Assembly (NCBI RefSeq): GCF_014202475.1 | Contig: NZ_JACHGV010000011.1 | Span: 126,381-190,380, forward strand | DNA: 64,000 nt | Direction of reading: 5' to 3' | Source: Streptomyces paradoxus | GTDB lineage: Bacteria > Actinomycetota > Actinomycetes > Streptomycetales > Streptomycetaceae | Program-made: the position numbers and the translations under genes | Notes under the pieces: generated by a model | What the model was told of the DNA's origin: nothing | The model's database searches: none | Seen by the model: only the letters and a program-made list of their open reading frames with translations | In this document: piece after piece, positions 31,306 through 39,908 of the stretch | Numbering within the stretch: the stretch's first letter is position 1 | Layout of the letters: the number at the start of each line of letters is the position of its first letter

Positions 31306-34300
31306 CTACGCCACCGGGGCGGCGATGCCGCTCTGCAGGAGCTGCCGGGCCTGCCGGCTCAGGTCGTTGAGGCGCAGGGCGAGTCGTGTCGCGGCGTCGT
31401 AGAGGGCGTGGACCGCCTGGAGGCGTTCCAGACGGGGGGCCAGGGCCGACAGGGCGATGGCCAGGGCCACGCCGGCCCAGGCGACGGGCCCGAGCGGGGT
31501 GCAGCCGAAGAAGTGGCTGACGCCGGGGGTCTGGACGAGGGCGGCGAGGACGGCGGCGGAGCCGAGGGCCGTGACCCACACCAGGGTGCTGTGGCGCCGC
31601 CCGGAGAGGGTCTGCACGAGCTGGGCGCCGACCACGCCGCACAGGGCCATGGTGGTGGACCGGCGTTCGGTGCCCGGGGTGAGGCGGCCGATGAGGTACG
31701 CCGCGACTGCGCCGAAGCAGGTGGTGATGCCGCGTCGGCGGATGGATCGCAGCAGGGGCGCGCCGAGGGCGTCGAGGCCCATCGGGCCGGTCGCGGCGTG
31801 TTCCGCGGTCGAGGGGTCGTCGCTGGGGGTGACCGCGACGGCCATGGCCGGGAACATGTCGGTGAGCAGGTTGACCAGCAGCAGCTGACGGGTCGACAGG
31901 GGCGAGGCACCGGCGAGCAGGGTGCCGAGGACGCTGAAGCCGACCTCGCCGGCGTTGCCGCCGATGAGGATGCTCACCGCGTCGGCGACGCTGCGCCACA
32001 GGGCGCGGCCCTCGGCGACCGCGTCCACGAGGACGGACAGGTCGCCGGTGGTGAGCACGAGGTCGGCGGCGTTGCGGGCGGCCGCGGAGCCGCGGGACTC
32101 GACGCCGACCCCCACGTCGGCGGCGCGGATGGCGGCGGCGTCGTTGGCGCCGTCGCCGGCCATCGCGACGACCCGCCCGGCCTGTTGCAGGGCCTCCACG
32201 ACGTGCAGCTTCTGCTCGGGTGCGACCCGGGCGATGACGCCCGCGCCGCGCAGGACCCGGACGCGTTCGCGGCGCTCCATGGCGACGAGTTCGTCACCGG
32301 TCACGGCCTCGGTCTCCTCCGGCCAGCCCAGTTGCAGGGCGATGGCGCGGGCGGTCTCCGGGTGGTCGCCGGTGAGCATGACGGGCAGGATGCCGGAGCG
32401 GCGCAGTTCGGCGAGCAGGGCGTGCGAGGTGTCGCGCGGCACGTCGGCGAGGGCGATGAAGCCGCTGAACTCCAGGTCGGCGAGCGGCAGGTCGAGTTCG
32501 GCCTCGGCGTCGCCGGCCCGGCCGGCGCGGCGGGCGACGGCGAGGACGCGCAGTCCTTGCCCGGCCAGTTCGTGGGCGGTGTCCCAGGCGTGGGCGGGGA
32601 GGTCCCGGCAGGCGGGCAGGATCGTCTCGGGGGCGCCCTTGACGACGAGCAGTTCGCCCATGCCGGGGTCGCGGCCGACCGCGGCGGCGTAGCCCCGGCG
32701 GGCCTCGAAGGGCAGCTCGCCGGTGGCCGCCCAGCCCTCGTCGGGCGGGGCGACGTCGAGGACGGCCTCGTCGGTGGCGTGCGCGACCCGGCGGCCCTCC
32801 CCCGTCTCCTCCTGCGGGCAGGCGCGCGCGGCCAGGCGTACGACCGGTGCGGCCTGTTCGTCGTCGGTGGCCAGGACGGTGCCGTCGGCGGTGGCCACGC
32901 GGACCAGGCGCAGCTTGTTCTCGGTGAGGGTGCCGGTCTTGTCGAAGCAGACGGTGTCGACCCGGCCGAGCGCCTCCAGGGTGCGCGGGGTGCGGACCAG
33001 GACGCCGCGGCGGGACAGCCGGCGGGCCGCCGCCATCTGCGCGACGGTGGCGACGAGCGGCAGCCCTTCGGGGACGGCGGCGACGGCGACCGCGACGCCG
33101 CCGCTGACGGCGCGCCGGACGGGGCTGCCGCGCAACAGGGACAGCCCGGTCACGGCGGCGCCGCCGGTGAAGGTCACCGGCAGGGCCTTGCGGGTCAGTT
33201 CCTGCAGTCGGGCCTGGACTCCGGCGGGCGGCGGGGTGCGGGCGGCGAGGGTGACGGCCCGGCCCGCCTCGGTCCGGTCGCCGGTGTCCACGACGAGGGC
33301 GGTGGCCCGTCCGGCCACGACGGTGGTGCCCTCGAAGACCATGCAGGTGCGCTGCGCCACGGGCAGGCCGGGTGTGGCCTCGATCGTCTTGGTCACCGGC
33401 AGGGACTCGCCGGTGAGCGCCGACTCGTCGACCTCCAGGCCGTCGACGTCCAGCAGCCGGGCGTCGGCGGGTACGACGTCGCCGGCGCCGAGGCTGATCT
33501 CGTCGCCGGGCCGCAGCCGGGCGGCGTCGACGGTGACCGTGCGTTTGCGGCTGTCCTGCTTGCGGGCCTTGGGCTGCTGGCGGGCGGCGAGCCGGGCCAG
33601 GGCCTGTTCGGCGCGCAGTCGCTGGAGTCCGCCGGTCACGGCGTTGAGGTCCATGGCGCCGACGACGAGCAGCGCGTCGACGACCGAGCCGAGCAGGGCG
33701 GAGGCGACGGCGCCCGTGGCGAGGACGGGAGTCAGCGGGTCGTCCAGTTCGCGGCGTACGGCGCCGGCCGCCTGCCAGGTCCAGCGGGCGGGGGTGGCGG
33801 CGGGGTGCCGGGTCACGCGTGCGGCCTGCTGCCGTGAGCGGTCGGCGAGCAGGGCGAGTCCGCGGGGCTCGCCGTCGTGGTCGGCGCGTCGCAGCCGGTC
33901 GCGGGCCTCGTGGGGTTCCAGGGCGTGCCAGGGGATGTGCAGGCGGGGCTCCGGCGGGGTGGCCCGGGCGACGCGGACGGCTTCGAGCCAGCCGGTGATC
34001 AGGGCGTTGGCGGCGGCGATGTTGACGGGGGCGTGCCGGGTGAGGGGAAACAGGAGGTGCAGGCCGGGAGGCTGGCCGCCGCGGGCGACCAGGAGTCCGG
34101 AGAGGGCCGCCCCGGCGCGGGCGAGGGTCTGCGACCGCCGTCCGACGCGCCGTGCCGCGGGGATCGCCGTGAGCAGCCGCCAGACGTCGGCGAGGCCGCC
34201 GGGGACCAGCGCGTCGACGCCCCAGGAGACGGCGCCCCCTCCGTCGGTGAGGGCGATGGCCACGTCGCCGGCGGGCAGCCCGGCGGCGATGTGCCCGTCA

Positions 34301-35628
34301 CCGGATTCGTCCAGGCGGGCGACGGTCACGACGACGTGCCCCTCGCCTTGCAGGGCCCGTACGACGTCCCCGAACGGCTCGGCGCCCGGGGCGACCTCGT
34401 CGGCGAGCCGGGTGATGTCCTTCAGATCGGAGCCGCCGGCGATCACGACGTGCAGTCCTGCCCTGCGGGCCGCGTCCAGGACGGCCTCGGCGAAGGGGTG
34501 GACCGGGTCGTCGGGGAGGCCGTCGTCGGTGGCGTCCTGCCGCAGGCTGCGCAGGGCGTCGGCGTGCAGGACGAGGGCGTCGGCGATCTCCAGCTGCCGC
34601 AGCCGCTCCCCGTTGCGCAGGAGGATCCCGGCGCGCGCGAGGAAGGTGCCGAGGGTCGCGCCGAAGGCGGCCGGTCCGTAGCGGGCCGCCTTGGGGGATC
34701 CGGCGAGGACCGCTTCGGCGGCGTCGTTCGCGCTGTGGGTGACGAGGAGGGTGGCGGCGGCGCCGGCGAGGCTGCCGGTGCTGGCGTGGGAGGCGTACTC
34801 CGCGGCCGGGGTCACCTTGAGCGGTGGCCGGGCGTCCGTGGAGCCGGGCAGGCTGGTGCGCTTGTGGTGGCAGATGTCGTCGTGCAGCGCCTCGAAGGCC
34901 GCGGCCCTGGCCACCGCCTCCGTGAGCTGGTTGCCGCGCAGGATGCCGTCGAGCACGAGCGCCAGCGGGGTCTGGCCGATGCCGTGGGCGGCGGCGTTGG
35001 CGGCGGCGAGGACGAGTTCCATGCCGGACGTGCCGAACCGCTGCCGGAGCAGGGCCCGGAAGCGGGGGTTCTCGCGCAGCAGCGTGACGCTGGCGGTGAT
35101 GATGCGCGAGGTGGGCGGGATCCGCAGGGAGCGGCCGGCCAGGGCGCCGGCCGCTCCGGCGGCGTCCAGCAGGATCGCCGCCGCGGTGACGCGCACCTCG
35201 GCTGGGTCGCCGGGGTGGCTGGTGTCCCGGAGGTTCGGGTCGGCGCCCTGGTCCAGGCCGAGGCGGGTGGCGAGTGCGGTGGCCCGCTCGGCGACGCGGT
35301 CGGTGGCGGCGTCCTCTGCCACGGTGACGACCAGGCGGGCCAGTCCCCCGTCCCAGTACGCCGTGAGCACGTCCGGGTGCTCGACCAGTTCCCCGGCGAC
35401 TCTGCGGGCGATCGCTTCGACGTCGCCGTCCGGGTGCCGCAGTGCGAGGTGGAGGCGCTGCCCGGCTTTCCAGTGCTGTCCGCCGGTCAGGGCGTTGCGG
35501 GCGACGTTGCGGACGCGGCGCGTGGTGTCGTAGGCGGAGGTCACCGACCGGGCGGTGCCGCGGGCGGCGCCTGCGGCCGCGCCGGCCACTGCCCCGACGA
35601 GGGGGGTGACGTCGAAGCGTGTGAGCAT
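31306..35628 (-). CDS. very large P-type cation-transporting ATPase (CtpI-like)
   Basis: The 1440-residue protein is much longer than usual P-type ATPases (700-900). The last 800 residues hold the pump core: DESALTGESLPVTKT (actuator TGES, near residue 741), FDKTGTLTENKL (phosphorylated Asp, near 894) and the hinge GDGANDAAAIRAADVG (near 1160). Membrane helices flank these. The first 600 residues carry an Ala-rich helix, an HMA-like region (WKAGQRLHLALRHPDGDVEAIARRVAGELV) and a second degenerate pump-like block. This architecture matches mycobacterial CtpI, whose ion is not firmly known. It lies 17 bases downstream of the 35645 gene, in the same direction, as a probable operon. Confidence 0.88.
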   Translation of the reverse strand: MLTRFDVTPLVGAVAGAAAGAARGTARSVTSAYDTTRRVRNVARNALTGGQHWKAGQRLHLALRHPDGDVEAIARRVAGELVEHPDVLTAYWDGGLARLVVTVAEDAATDRVAERATALATRLGLDQGADPNLRDTSHPGDPAEVRVTAAAILLDAAGAAGALAGRSLRIPPTSRIITASVTLLRENPRFRALLRQRFGTSGMELVLAAANAAAHGIGQTPLALVLDGILRGNQLTEAVARAAAFEALHDDICHHKRTSLPGSTDARPPLKVTPAAEYASHASTGSLAGAAATLLVTHSANDAAEAVLAGSPKAARYGPAAFGATLGTFLARAGILLRNGERLRQLEIADALVLHADALRSLRQDATDDGLPDDPVHPFAEAVLDAARRAGLHVVIAGGSDLKDITRLADEVAPGAEPFGDVVRALQGEGHVVVTVARLDESGDGHIAAGLPAGDVAIALTDGGGAVSWGVDALVPGGLADVWRLLTAIPAARRVGRRSQTLARAGAALSGLLVARGGQPPGLHLLFPLTRHAPVNIAAANALITGWLEAVRVARATPPEPRLHIPWHALEPHEARDRLRRADHDGEPRGLALLADRSRQQAARVTRHPAATPARWTWQAAGAVRRELDDPLTPVLATGAVASALLGSVVDALLVVGAMDLNAVTGGLQRLRAEQALARLAARQQPKARKQDSRKRTVTVDAARLRPGDEISLGAGDVVPADARLLDVDGLEVDESALTGESLPVTKTIEATPGLPVAQRTCMVFEGTTVVAGRATALVVDTGDRTEAGRAVTLAARTPPPAGVQARLQELTRKALPVTFTGGAAVTGLSLLRGSPVRRAVSGGVAVAVAAVPEGLPLVATVAQMAAARRLSRRGVLVRTPRTLEALGRVDTVCFDKTGTLTENKLRLVRVATADGTVLATDDEQAAPVVRLAARACPQEETGEGRRVAHATDEAVLDVAPPDEGWAATGELPFEARRGYAAAVGRDPGMGELLVVKGAPETILPACRDLPAHAWDTAHELAGQGLRVLAVARRAGRAGDAEAELDLPLADLEFSGFIALADVPRDTSHALLAELRRSGILPVMLTGDHPETARAIALQLGWPEETEAVTGDELVAMERRERVRVLRGAGVIARVAPEQKLHVVEALQQAGRVVAMAGDGANDAAAIRAADVGVGVESRGSAAARNAADLVLTTGDLSVLVDAVAEGRALWRSVADAVSILIGGNAGEVGFSVLGTLLAGASPLSTRQLLLVNLLTDMFPAMAVAVTPSDDPSTAEHAATGPMGLDALGAPLLRSIRRRGITTCFGAVAAYLIGRLTPGTERRSTTMALCGVVGAQLVQTLSGRRHSTLVWVTALGSAAVLAALVQTPGVSHFFGCTPLGPVAWAGVALAIALSALAPRLERLQAVHALYDAATRLALRLNDLSRQARQLLQSGIAAPVA

Positions 35629-35644
35629 CTGCTGCTGTCCCGAC

Positions 35645-36199
35645 TCAGCCGGTGGGGCGGCTGTCGTGTGTGTTCCCGTGGGGCTGCTCCTCGCCGTGGT
35701 GCGCGGTGGCCTCGGCGACCTGCTTCAGCGCGGAGGCGGTGGCGGTGTCGCCGACCTTGGCGGGCTGTTCGTGGACGTGCTGTTCCGGCTGGTCGTGCCG
35801 GTAGTGGGAGGCGGCGAGCCTGCCGCCGGGTCCGTAGGCGGAGGTGTCCTCGTCGCCCTGGCCGGACCGGGCGGAGCTGCGGTCCCCGTCCTCACCGGCC
35901 GCTGTTCCGCCATTCGGGGACGCGCCGTCGGGCCGTTGTCCGGGGCGCGGCTGGGTGAACCAGGCGACGGCCGCGCCGGTCACCGCGACCGGCCACTCCA
36001 CCAGCCCGGCCACGCCGAGCACTCCGGCGCCGGCATAGACGGCCATCCGGCGGCCGCGCGGCGAGACCGCGCCGATCTTGTCCAGTGCGTCCGTGGCGAC
36101 CTTGCCCACCTGCTCCGCACCCGGCAGGTGCCTGAGGCCCGAGGCCATGGCCCGCAAGGGCTGCGGAAGATCGGACGAACGTGATGTCTCCTGGTTCAT
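35645..36199 (-). CDS. membrane-anchored hypothetical protein upstream of P-type ATPase
   Basis: The 184-residue product has an N-terminal helix (LRAMASGLRHLPGAEQVGKVATDALDKIG), one or two hydrophobic stretches (MAVYAGAGVLGVAGLVEWPVAVTGAAVAWF, about 70-100) and a long polar tail rich in Gly, Asp, Ser and His (HYRHDQPEQHVHEQP, HHGEEQPHGNTHD). The His-rich tail could bind metal, which would fit the adjacent cation pump, but this is inference. The ATG at 36199 follows GGAGGTCGAC. The same arrangement (this type of protein followed by a CtpI-like pump) suggests a pump accessory protein. Confidence 0.72.
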   Translation of the reverse strand: MNQETSRSSDLPQPLRAMASGLRHLPGAEQVGKVATDALDKIGAVSPRGRRMAVYAGAGVLGVAGLVEWPVAVTGAAVAWFTQPRPGQRPDGASPNGGTAAGEDGDRSSARSGQGDEDTSAYGPGGRLAASHYRHDQPEQHVHEQPAKVGDTATASALKQVAEATAHHGEEQPHGNTHDSRPTG

Positions 36200-36305
36200 G
36201 TCGACCTCCACGAGCGCGTTGTCCAGCGGCGTCATCCGGTTTCCCAGCTCTTTGCCCTATATTCCGCTTTTAGCATGTTATGCGCTTGTCTTGTTCGGCC
36301 AGGTG

Positions 36306-36440
36306 TCAGAGGACCGTCTCGCCGTCGTGGACCCCACCCATGCAGCGCTTGCTGTACGACGGCGAGCCGTCACCCACGGCCGAGATGACGATCATGCCGC
36401 CACCGGCGACGCACTGGCTCGCGGTGACGTCCGCCGGGAG
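36306..36440 (-). pseudogene. 3' fragment of a small Cys-containing secreted protein
   Basis: The minus-strand frame ending at 36306 encodes LPADVTASQCVAGGGMIVIS and then VGDGSPSYSKRCMGGVHDGETVL before a stop. The two Cys residues and the GG-x-HDGE ending are typical of small disulfide-containing secreted actinobacterial proteins. No usable start codon or signal peptide is present in this frame: the frame runs on as low-quality Pro/Arg-rich sequence to a stop near 36590. It is either a decayed gene or one with a frameshift. The rest of the 36200-36661 gap holds only an A/T-rich promoter-like patch near 36250-36290. Confidence 0.4.
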
Positions 36441-36661
36441 GGCGGCGGGGGAAGGGCACGGCGGCCTGAACCCGGGGCCCGGGAGCTGCGGCCGGGGGGT
36501 GAACCGGCCCTGCAGGAAGGCGACATCGGGCCGGATCGGGCGGCCCTCGGAAGCCGTCCGTGTCGGGTCGGGAGCGCCGGGTACTCAATGCAGGCAAACA
36601 GGCCGTCTCGGGTCCGGACACCGCACGGGAGCGGAGTGTCCGGTTCGGCGAAGGAGTGGTC

Positions 36662-37339
36662 ATGACGCAGAACGGTGATGACGCGACGCTCGTCCGGCGA
36701 CCGGGGATCCCCGACCTCCGGATGGCACCGGAGGAAGCCGAGCCCGCGCCACCACAGGACCCGCGGGCGGACCAGCCGCCGCAGGAACTGCCCCTGGACC
36801 GCAACCAGGCGATCCTGGAGGCGGCCAAGCAGGTCGGCGCGCTGCTGAAGCGCAAGGGGCACCTGTTCGCCCTCGCCGGCAGCGTGGCCGCGTACGCCCA
36901 CGGCGGCGAGAAGAACATGCAGCACGACGTCGACTTCGCGATCCGCCCCGAGGACGCGGAAGCGGTGGCGGCGACCCTGCGGGAAGCCGGGCTGACGGTC
37001 TACACCCCGCCGGAGGACTGGCTGATCAAGGCCACCTGTTTCGGGCAGCCGGTCGACATCATCTTCGAGTTGGCGCACCGGCCGGTCGGCGCGGACATGC
37101 TGAAGCGGGCCGAAGAACTGTCGGTCGACTCGGTGCGCATGCCCGTGCTGGCCCCGACCGATCTGCTGTGGAGTCTGACCGCCGCGTTCTCCGAGCACCA
37201 CTGCGATTTCGGGGCGGCCCTGCCCATCGCACGTGCGCTGCGGGAGAAGGTCGACTGGGAGCTGGTGCGGCGCGAGTGCGGGGACGAGCCCATGCCCGCG
37301 GCGTTCTTCTTCCTCCTGGAGCGCCTGAACGTCATCTGA
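36662..37339 (+). CDS. nucleotidyltransferase-fold protein
   Basis: The 225-residue product carries the minimal nucleotidyltransferase active-site pattern: LAGSVAAYAHGG near residues 72-83 (the G-S element) followed by HDVDFAI near 88-94 (the D-x-D metal pair), with a further acidic residue in GQPVDIIFELAH. The N-terminal 45 residues are Pro/Glu-rich and disordered. This is the group often called nucleotidyltransferase family proteins, related to AbiEii/MNT-type enzymes that modify RNA, proteins or small molecules. AAGGAGTGGTC before the ATG supports the start. It leads a three-gene operon with BON and metallophosphoesterase genes. The substrate is unknown. Confidence 0.8.
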   Translation: MTQNGDDATLVRRPGIPDLRMAPEEAEPAPPQDPRADQPPQELPLDRNQAILEAAKQVGALLKRKGHLFALAGSVAAYAHGGEKNMQHDVDFAIRPEDAEAVAATLREAGLTVYTPPEDWLIKATCFGQPVDIIFELAHRPVGADMLKRAEELSVDSVRMPVLAPTDLLWSLTAAFSEHHCDFGAALPIARALREKVDWELVRRECGDEPMPAAFFFLLERLNVI

Positions 37340-37351
37340 AGGAGCACCCAC

Positions 37352-37639
37352 ATGAACACCCTCGGTTCACAGTCGGCGGGCGGCGGGCCGCCCGCCGAGA
37401 ACCTGGAGTACCGCATCGCCCACCTCCAGGACCGCCTCGCCTCCGGCGACCTCGGTGAACTGGGCGTACGGGTCGAGGCCCGCGGAAAAACGGTGCTGCT
37501 CACCGGCACCGTGCCCTCGGCGCCCTGCCGGGAGGAGATCGTGCGCACCGTCGAGGAGGAGCTCGCCGGCTTCCCCGTGCACAGCGACCTCGTCGTCACC
37601 GAGGCGTCCTCCCCCGACCACGCGGAGGAACTCTCATGA
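37352..37639 (+). CDS. BON-domain protein
   Basis: This 95-residue protein is a single BON domain: EYRIAHLQDRLASGDLGELGVRVEARGKTVLLTGTVPSAPCREEIVRTVEEELAGF with the family's central Gly in LTGTV. BON domains bind membranes or large ligands and help in osmotic-shock protection. There is no signal peptide, so it should be cytoplasmic. It starts 12 bases after the nucleotidyltransferase gene with GAAGGAGCACCC as ribosome binding site, and its stop overlaps the start of the metallophosphoesterase gene (ATGA). Confidence 0.82.
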   Translation: MNTLGSQSAGGGPPAENLEYRIAHLQDRLASGDLGELGVRVEARGKTVLLTGTVPSAPCREEIVRTVEEELAGFPVHSDLVVTEASSPDHAEELS

Positions 37640-38400
37640 TCCGTGTCGCAGCCGTCGGAGACATCCACATGGGGCCCGAGAGCCAGGGCGTGCTCCGCCC
37701 CGCCTTCGAGACCCTGCCCGAGTGCGCCGACCTCCTGCTGCTGGCCGGGGACCTCACCCGGCACGGCACGCCCGAGGAGATGCGGGTGGTGGCCCGGGAG
37801 GTCCAGGGCCTCGGCGTTCCGGTCGTCGCCGTCCTGGGCAACCACGACCACCACGACGACCGCCCGGACGAGGTCACGGCCATCCTCCGGGACGCCGGTG
37901 CGCAGGTCCTGGAGGGGCAGGGGACGGTCGTGGAGAGCGGTGGGGCGCGGATCGGCGTCGCCGGGACCAAGGGGTTCGGCGGCGGCTTCGTCGGCCGCTG
38001 CGCCGGGGAGTTCGGCGAGCCGGTCATGAAGGAGTTCGTCCGGTACTCCCGCCGGAGCGCCGACGGGCTGCGGACCGCGCTGGAGCGACTGGGTGAGGAG
38101 GACTGCGACGCGCGGATCGCGCTGACCCACTACTCCCCCGTCGCGGACACGCTGGCCGGCGAGCCGCTGGAAATCTATCCCTTCCTGGGCAGCTATCTGC
38201 TGGCCGAGGCGATCGACACCGCCGGCGCCGACCTCGCGGTGCACGGGCACGCGCACGCCGGGACGGAGCACGGCATGACGAGCGGCGGTGTGCGGGTGCG
38301 CAACGTCGCCCAGCCGGTCATCGGCCGGGCCTTCCACGTCTACCACCTGCCGGTCCGGGAGCCCGCCGCGGCCGGCGCCGCCGCACAACAGGCCCGCTGA
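37636..38400 (+). CDS. calcineurin-like metallophosphoesterase
   Basis: The 254-residue enzyme has the five metallophosphoesterase motifs: GDIHMG at residues 8-13, GDLTRHG, GNHDHHDD, a TH-containing block ALTHYSP and GHAHAG. These bind two metal ions and hydrolyse phosphodiesters or phosphomonoesters. Its ATG overlaps the BON stop by 4 bp, so the nucleotidyltransferase, BON and phosphoesterase genes form a tight operon. The pairing of a nucleotide-transfer enzyme with a phosphoesterase hints at opposing reactions, but there is no direct evidence. The stop codon lies in the loop of the terminator hairpin. Confidence 0.85.
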   Translation: MIRVAAVGDIHMGPESQGVLRPAFETLPECADLLLLAGDLTRHGTPEEMRVVAREVQGLGVPVVAVLGNHDHHDDRPDEVTAILRDAGAQVLEGQGTVVESGGARIGVAGTKGFGGGFVGRCAGEFGEPVMKEFVRYSRRSADGLRTALERLGEEDCDARIALTHYSPVADTLAGEPLEIYPFLGSYLLAEAIDTAGADLAVHGHAHAGTEHGMTSGGVRVRNVAQPVIGRAFHVYHLPVREPAAAGAAAQQAR

Positions 38401-38420
38401 GCGGGCCCTTCCCCCTTTCC
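38391..38420 (+). terminator. hairpin terminator with the stop codon in its loop
   Basis: GGCCCGC (38391-38397) pairs with GCGGGCC (38401-38407); the loop is exactly the TGA stop of the metallophosphoesterase gene. A pyrimidine stretch (CTTCCCCCTTTCC) follows, so this resembles an intrinsic terminator. Confidence 0.65.
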
Positions 38421-38424
38421 GCCG

Positions 38425-38657
38425 GGGTCGTCCGACATCGGCAACGTCAGCACGCGGGTGCCCGCCATCCACCCGTTCGTCGCGATCATGGGCGAGGGCG
38501 GCTCCGACCACACGCCGGAATTCGCCGAGGCGGCGGCCTCGCCCCGGGCCCGCGAGGTGCTGCTCGCCGTGACCGAGGCGCTCGCCTGCACCGCCGCCGA
38601 CGTCCTGCTGTCCGGGAACTGCGCGAGGAGGCCTGGGCGCGGCACCGGGCGGTGTGA
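38425..38657 (+). pseudogene. C-terminal remnant of an M20-type amidohydrolase
   Basis: The frame reads SSDIGNVSTRVPAIHPFVAI and then GEGGSDHTPEFAEAAASPRAREVLLAVTEALA, the C-terminal end of M20-family amidohydrolases (metal-binding H-T-P-E region). After CTAADVLLS a one-base shift moves the rest, RELREEAWARHRAV plus stop, to another frame. There is no 5' part; the fragment starts directly after the terminator of the preceding operon. At about 75 codons it is a dead remnant left by deletion. Confidence 0.75.
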
Positions 38658-38720
38658 GTGGTTCGGCTCCGGCTGGGGAACCCGGCGAACGCCGTACCCA
38701 CCGACTTTTTGGAGAGGGCC

Positions 38721-39254
38721 ATGAGTCTGTTGCGAGTGCTCGGCCGCCCCATGCTGGCCTCGATGTTCCTCACGGGCGGCATGAGCTCCGTCCGCGACCC
38801 GGAGCAGGTCGCCGACGCCGCCGAGCCCGTCGTCCAACCGGTCACCGAGCGCGTCCAGGCCCTGCCGGACCGCACCGAGCAGGTCGTACGCCTCAGCGGC
38901 GCCGTGCAGATCGCCGCCGGGCTGATGCTGGCCACGGGGCGCATGCCCCGCCCGGCCGCGCTGGCCATCGCGGCCACCCTGGTGCCCACCACACTGGCCG
39001 GGCACCGCTTCTGGGAGGCGGAGGATCCCGAGGAGCGGGCGCAGCAGCGCATCCACTTCTTCAAGAACCTGTCCATGCTCGGCGGGCTGCTGATCGCCGC
39101 CGACGACACCGGCGCCCGCCCCTCGGTGGTGTGGCGCGGCACGCACGCCGCCCGTGGTCTGCGGCGCGACGCGGGTCTGGTGCGCCGCTCCGTGCGCGCC
39201 ACCGCACGGCCGGCCACCGCGGCCGGGCGTGTCCGGGCCAAGCTCCCCGTCTGA
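38721..39254 (+). CDS. DoxX-family membrane protein
   Basis: The 177-residue product has four hydrophobic helices in the DoxX pattern (LGRPMLASMFLTGGMSSVRDP at the start, VVRLSGAVQIAAGLMLATGRMP, PAALAIAATLVPTTLAGHRFWE, and FFKNLSMLGGLLIAADD). The motif HRFWE followed by FKNLSMLGGLL is diagnostic. The C-terminal 50 residues are Arg/Ala-rich and cytoplasmic. In mycobacteria DoxX partners superoxide dismutase in oxidative-stress defence; here no such partner is adjacent. GGAGAGGGCC precedes the ATG at 38721. Confidence 0.85.
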   Translation: MSLLRVLGRPMLASMFLTGGMSSVRDPEQVADAAEPVVQPVTERVQALPDRTEQVVRLSGAVQIAAGLMLATGRMPRPAALAIAATLVPTTLAGHRFWEAEDPEERAQQRIHFFKNLSMLGGLLIAADDTGARPSVVWRGTHAARGLRRDAGLVRRSVRATARPATAAGRVRAKLPV

Positions 39255-39330
39255 TCCGCCGGTACGGCACCGGCGGGACGCGCGTTAACCCCGAGGGGCC
39301 GGGGGGACCCGAGCGCTGGAGGTGAAGGAC

Positions 39331-39894
39331 ATGGGACACGGAGGAAACGTCATCGACGAGCTGGTGACCGATCACCGCGAGGTCGAGGAGATGTTCGGCA
39401 GGATCGAGGCGCTGCCGTCCGGCCACCAGGACCGCAAGGTGTACGCCGACCAGGTCACGATGGAGCTCGTACGGCACTCGGTGGCCGAGGAGGCCCACCT
39501 CTACCCGGCCGTCCGGGAGCACGTGGCCGGCGGGGACGCCATCGCCGACCAGGAGCTCCAGGACCACGCCACGGCCGAGCAGATCATGAAGGACCTGGAG
39601 GGCTGTGACGCGGGCGACGCCGACTTCGACCGGCTGATGGGCATGCTCATGAGCGAGATCCGCTCGCACATCGCCGACGAGGAGGGCAACCTCTTCCCGC
39701 GGCTGCGGCAGGCCTGTCCGATGGACACGCTCAACGAGCTGGGCGACAAGGTGCGCAAGGCGAAGAAGACCGCTCCGACCCGGCCCCACCCGTCGGCCCC
39801 CGACAAGCCCCCCGCGAACAAGCTTCTGGCCCCGGGCACCGGAATGGTGGACCGGCTGCGGGACGCGCTCAGCGGCCGCGGCAAGTTCGAGTAG
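39331..39894 (+). CDS. hemerythrin HHE-domain protein
   Basis: This 187-residue protein has a bacterial hemerythrin-like domain (residues 8-125). Likely di-iron ligands are the His in TDHREVEEMF, the His and Glu in RHSVAEEAHLYP, the His in LQDHATAEQIM and the His/Glu pair in IRSHIADEEGNLFP. Such proteins bind oxygen, NO or peroxide or buffer iron. The C-terminal tail (KKTAPTRPHPSAPDKPP) is Pro/Lys-rich with a short final helix. GGAGG nine bases before the ATG at 39331 decides against the GTG at 39322. It follows DoxX in the same direction and both may serve redox stress. Confidence 0.87.
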   Translation: MGHGGNVIDELVTDHREVEEMFGRIEALPSGHQDRKVYADQVTMELVRHSVAEEAHLYPAVREHVAGGDAIADQELQDHATAEQIMKDLEGCDAGDADFDRLMGMLMSEIRSHIADEEGNLFPRLRQACPMDTLNELGDKVRKAKKTAPTRPHPSAPDKPPANKLLAPGTGMVDRLRDALSGRGKFE

Positions 39895-39908
39895 GGAAGT
39901 CCTCGTCC

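Noticed and set aside
31252..33837. 861-residue plus-strand frame opposite the P-type ATPase
   Set aside because: Antisense shadow of the pump; Gly/Asp/Ala-rich with no recognisable fold.
36280..36678. 132-residue plus-strand frame before the nucleotidyltransferase
   Set aside because: Composition is shadow-like and it overlaps the true start of the next gene; the better coding signal in this gap is the minus-strand remnant.
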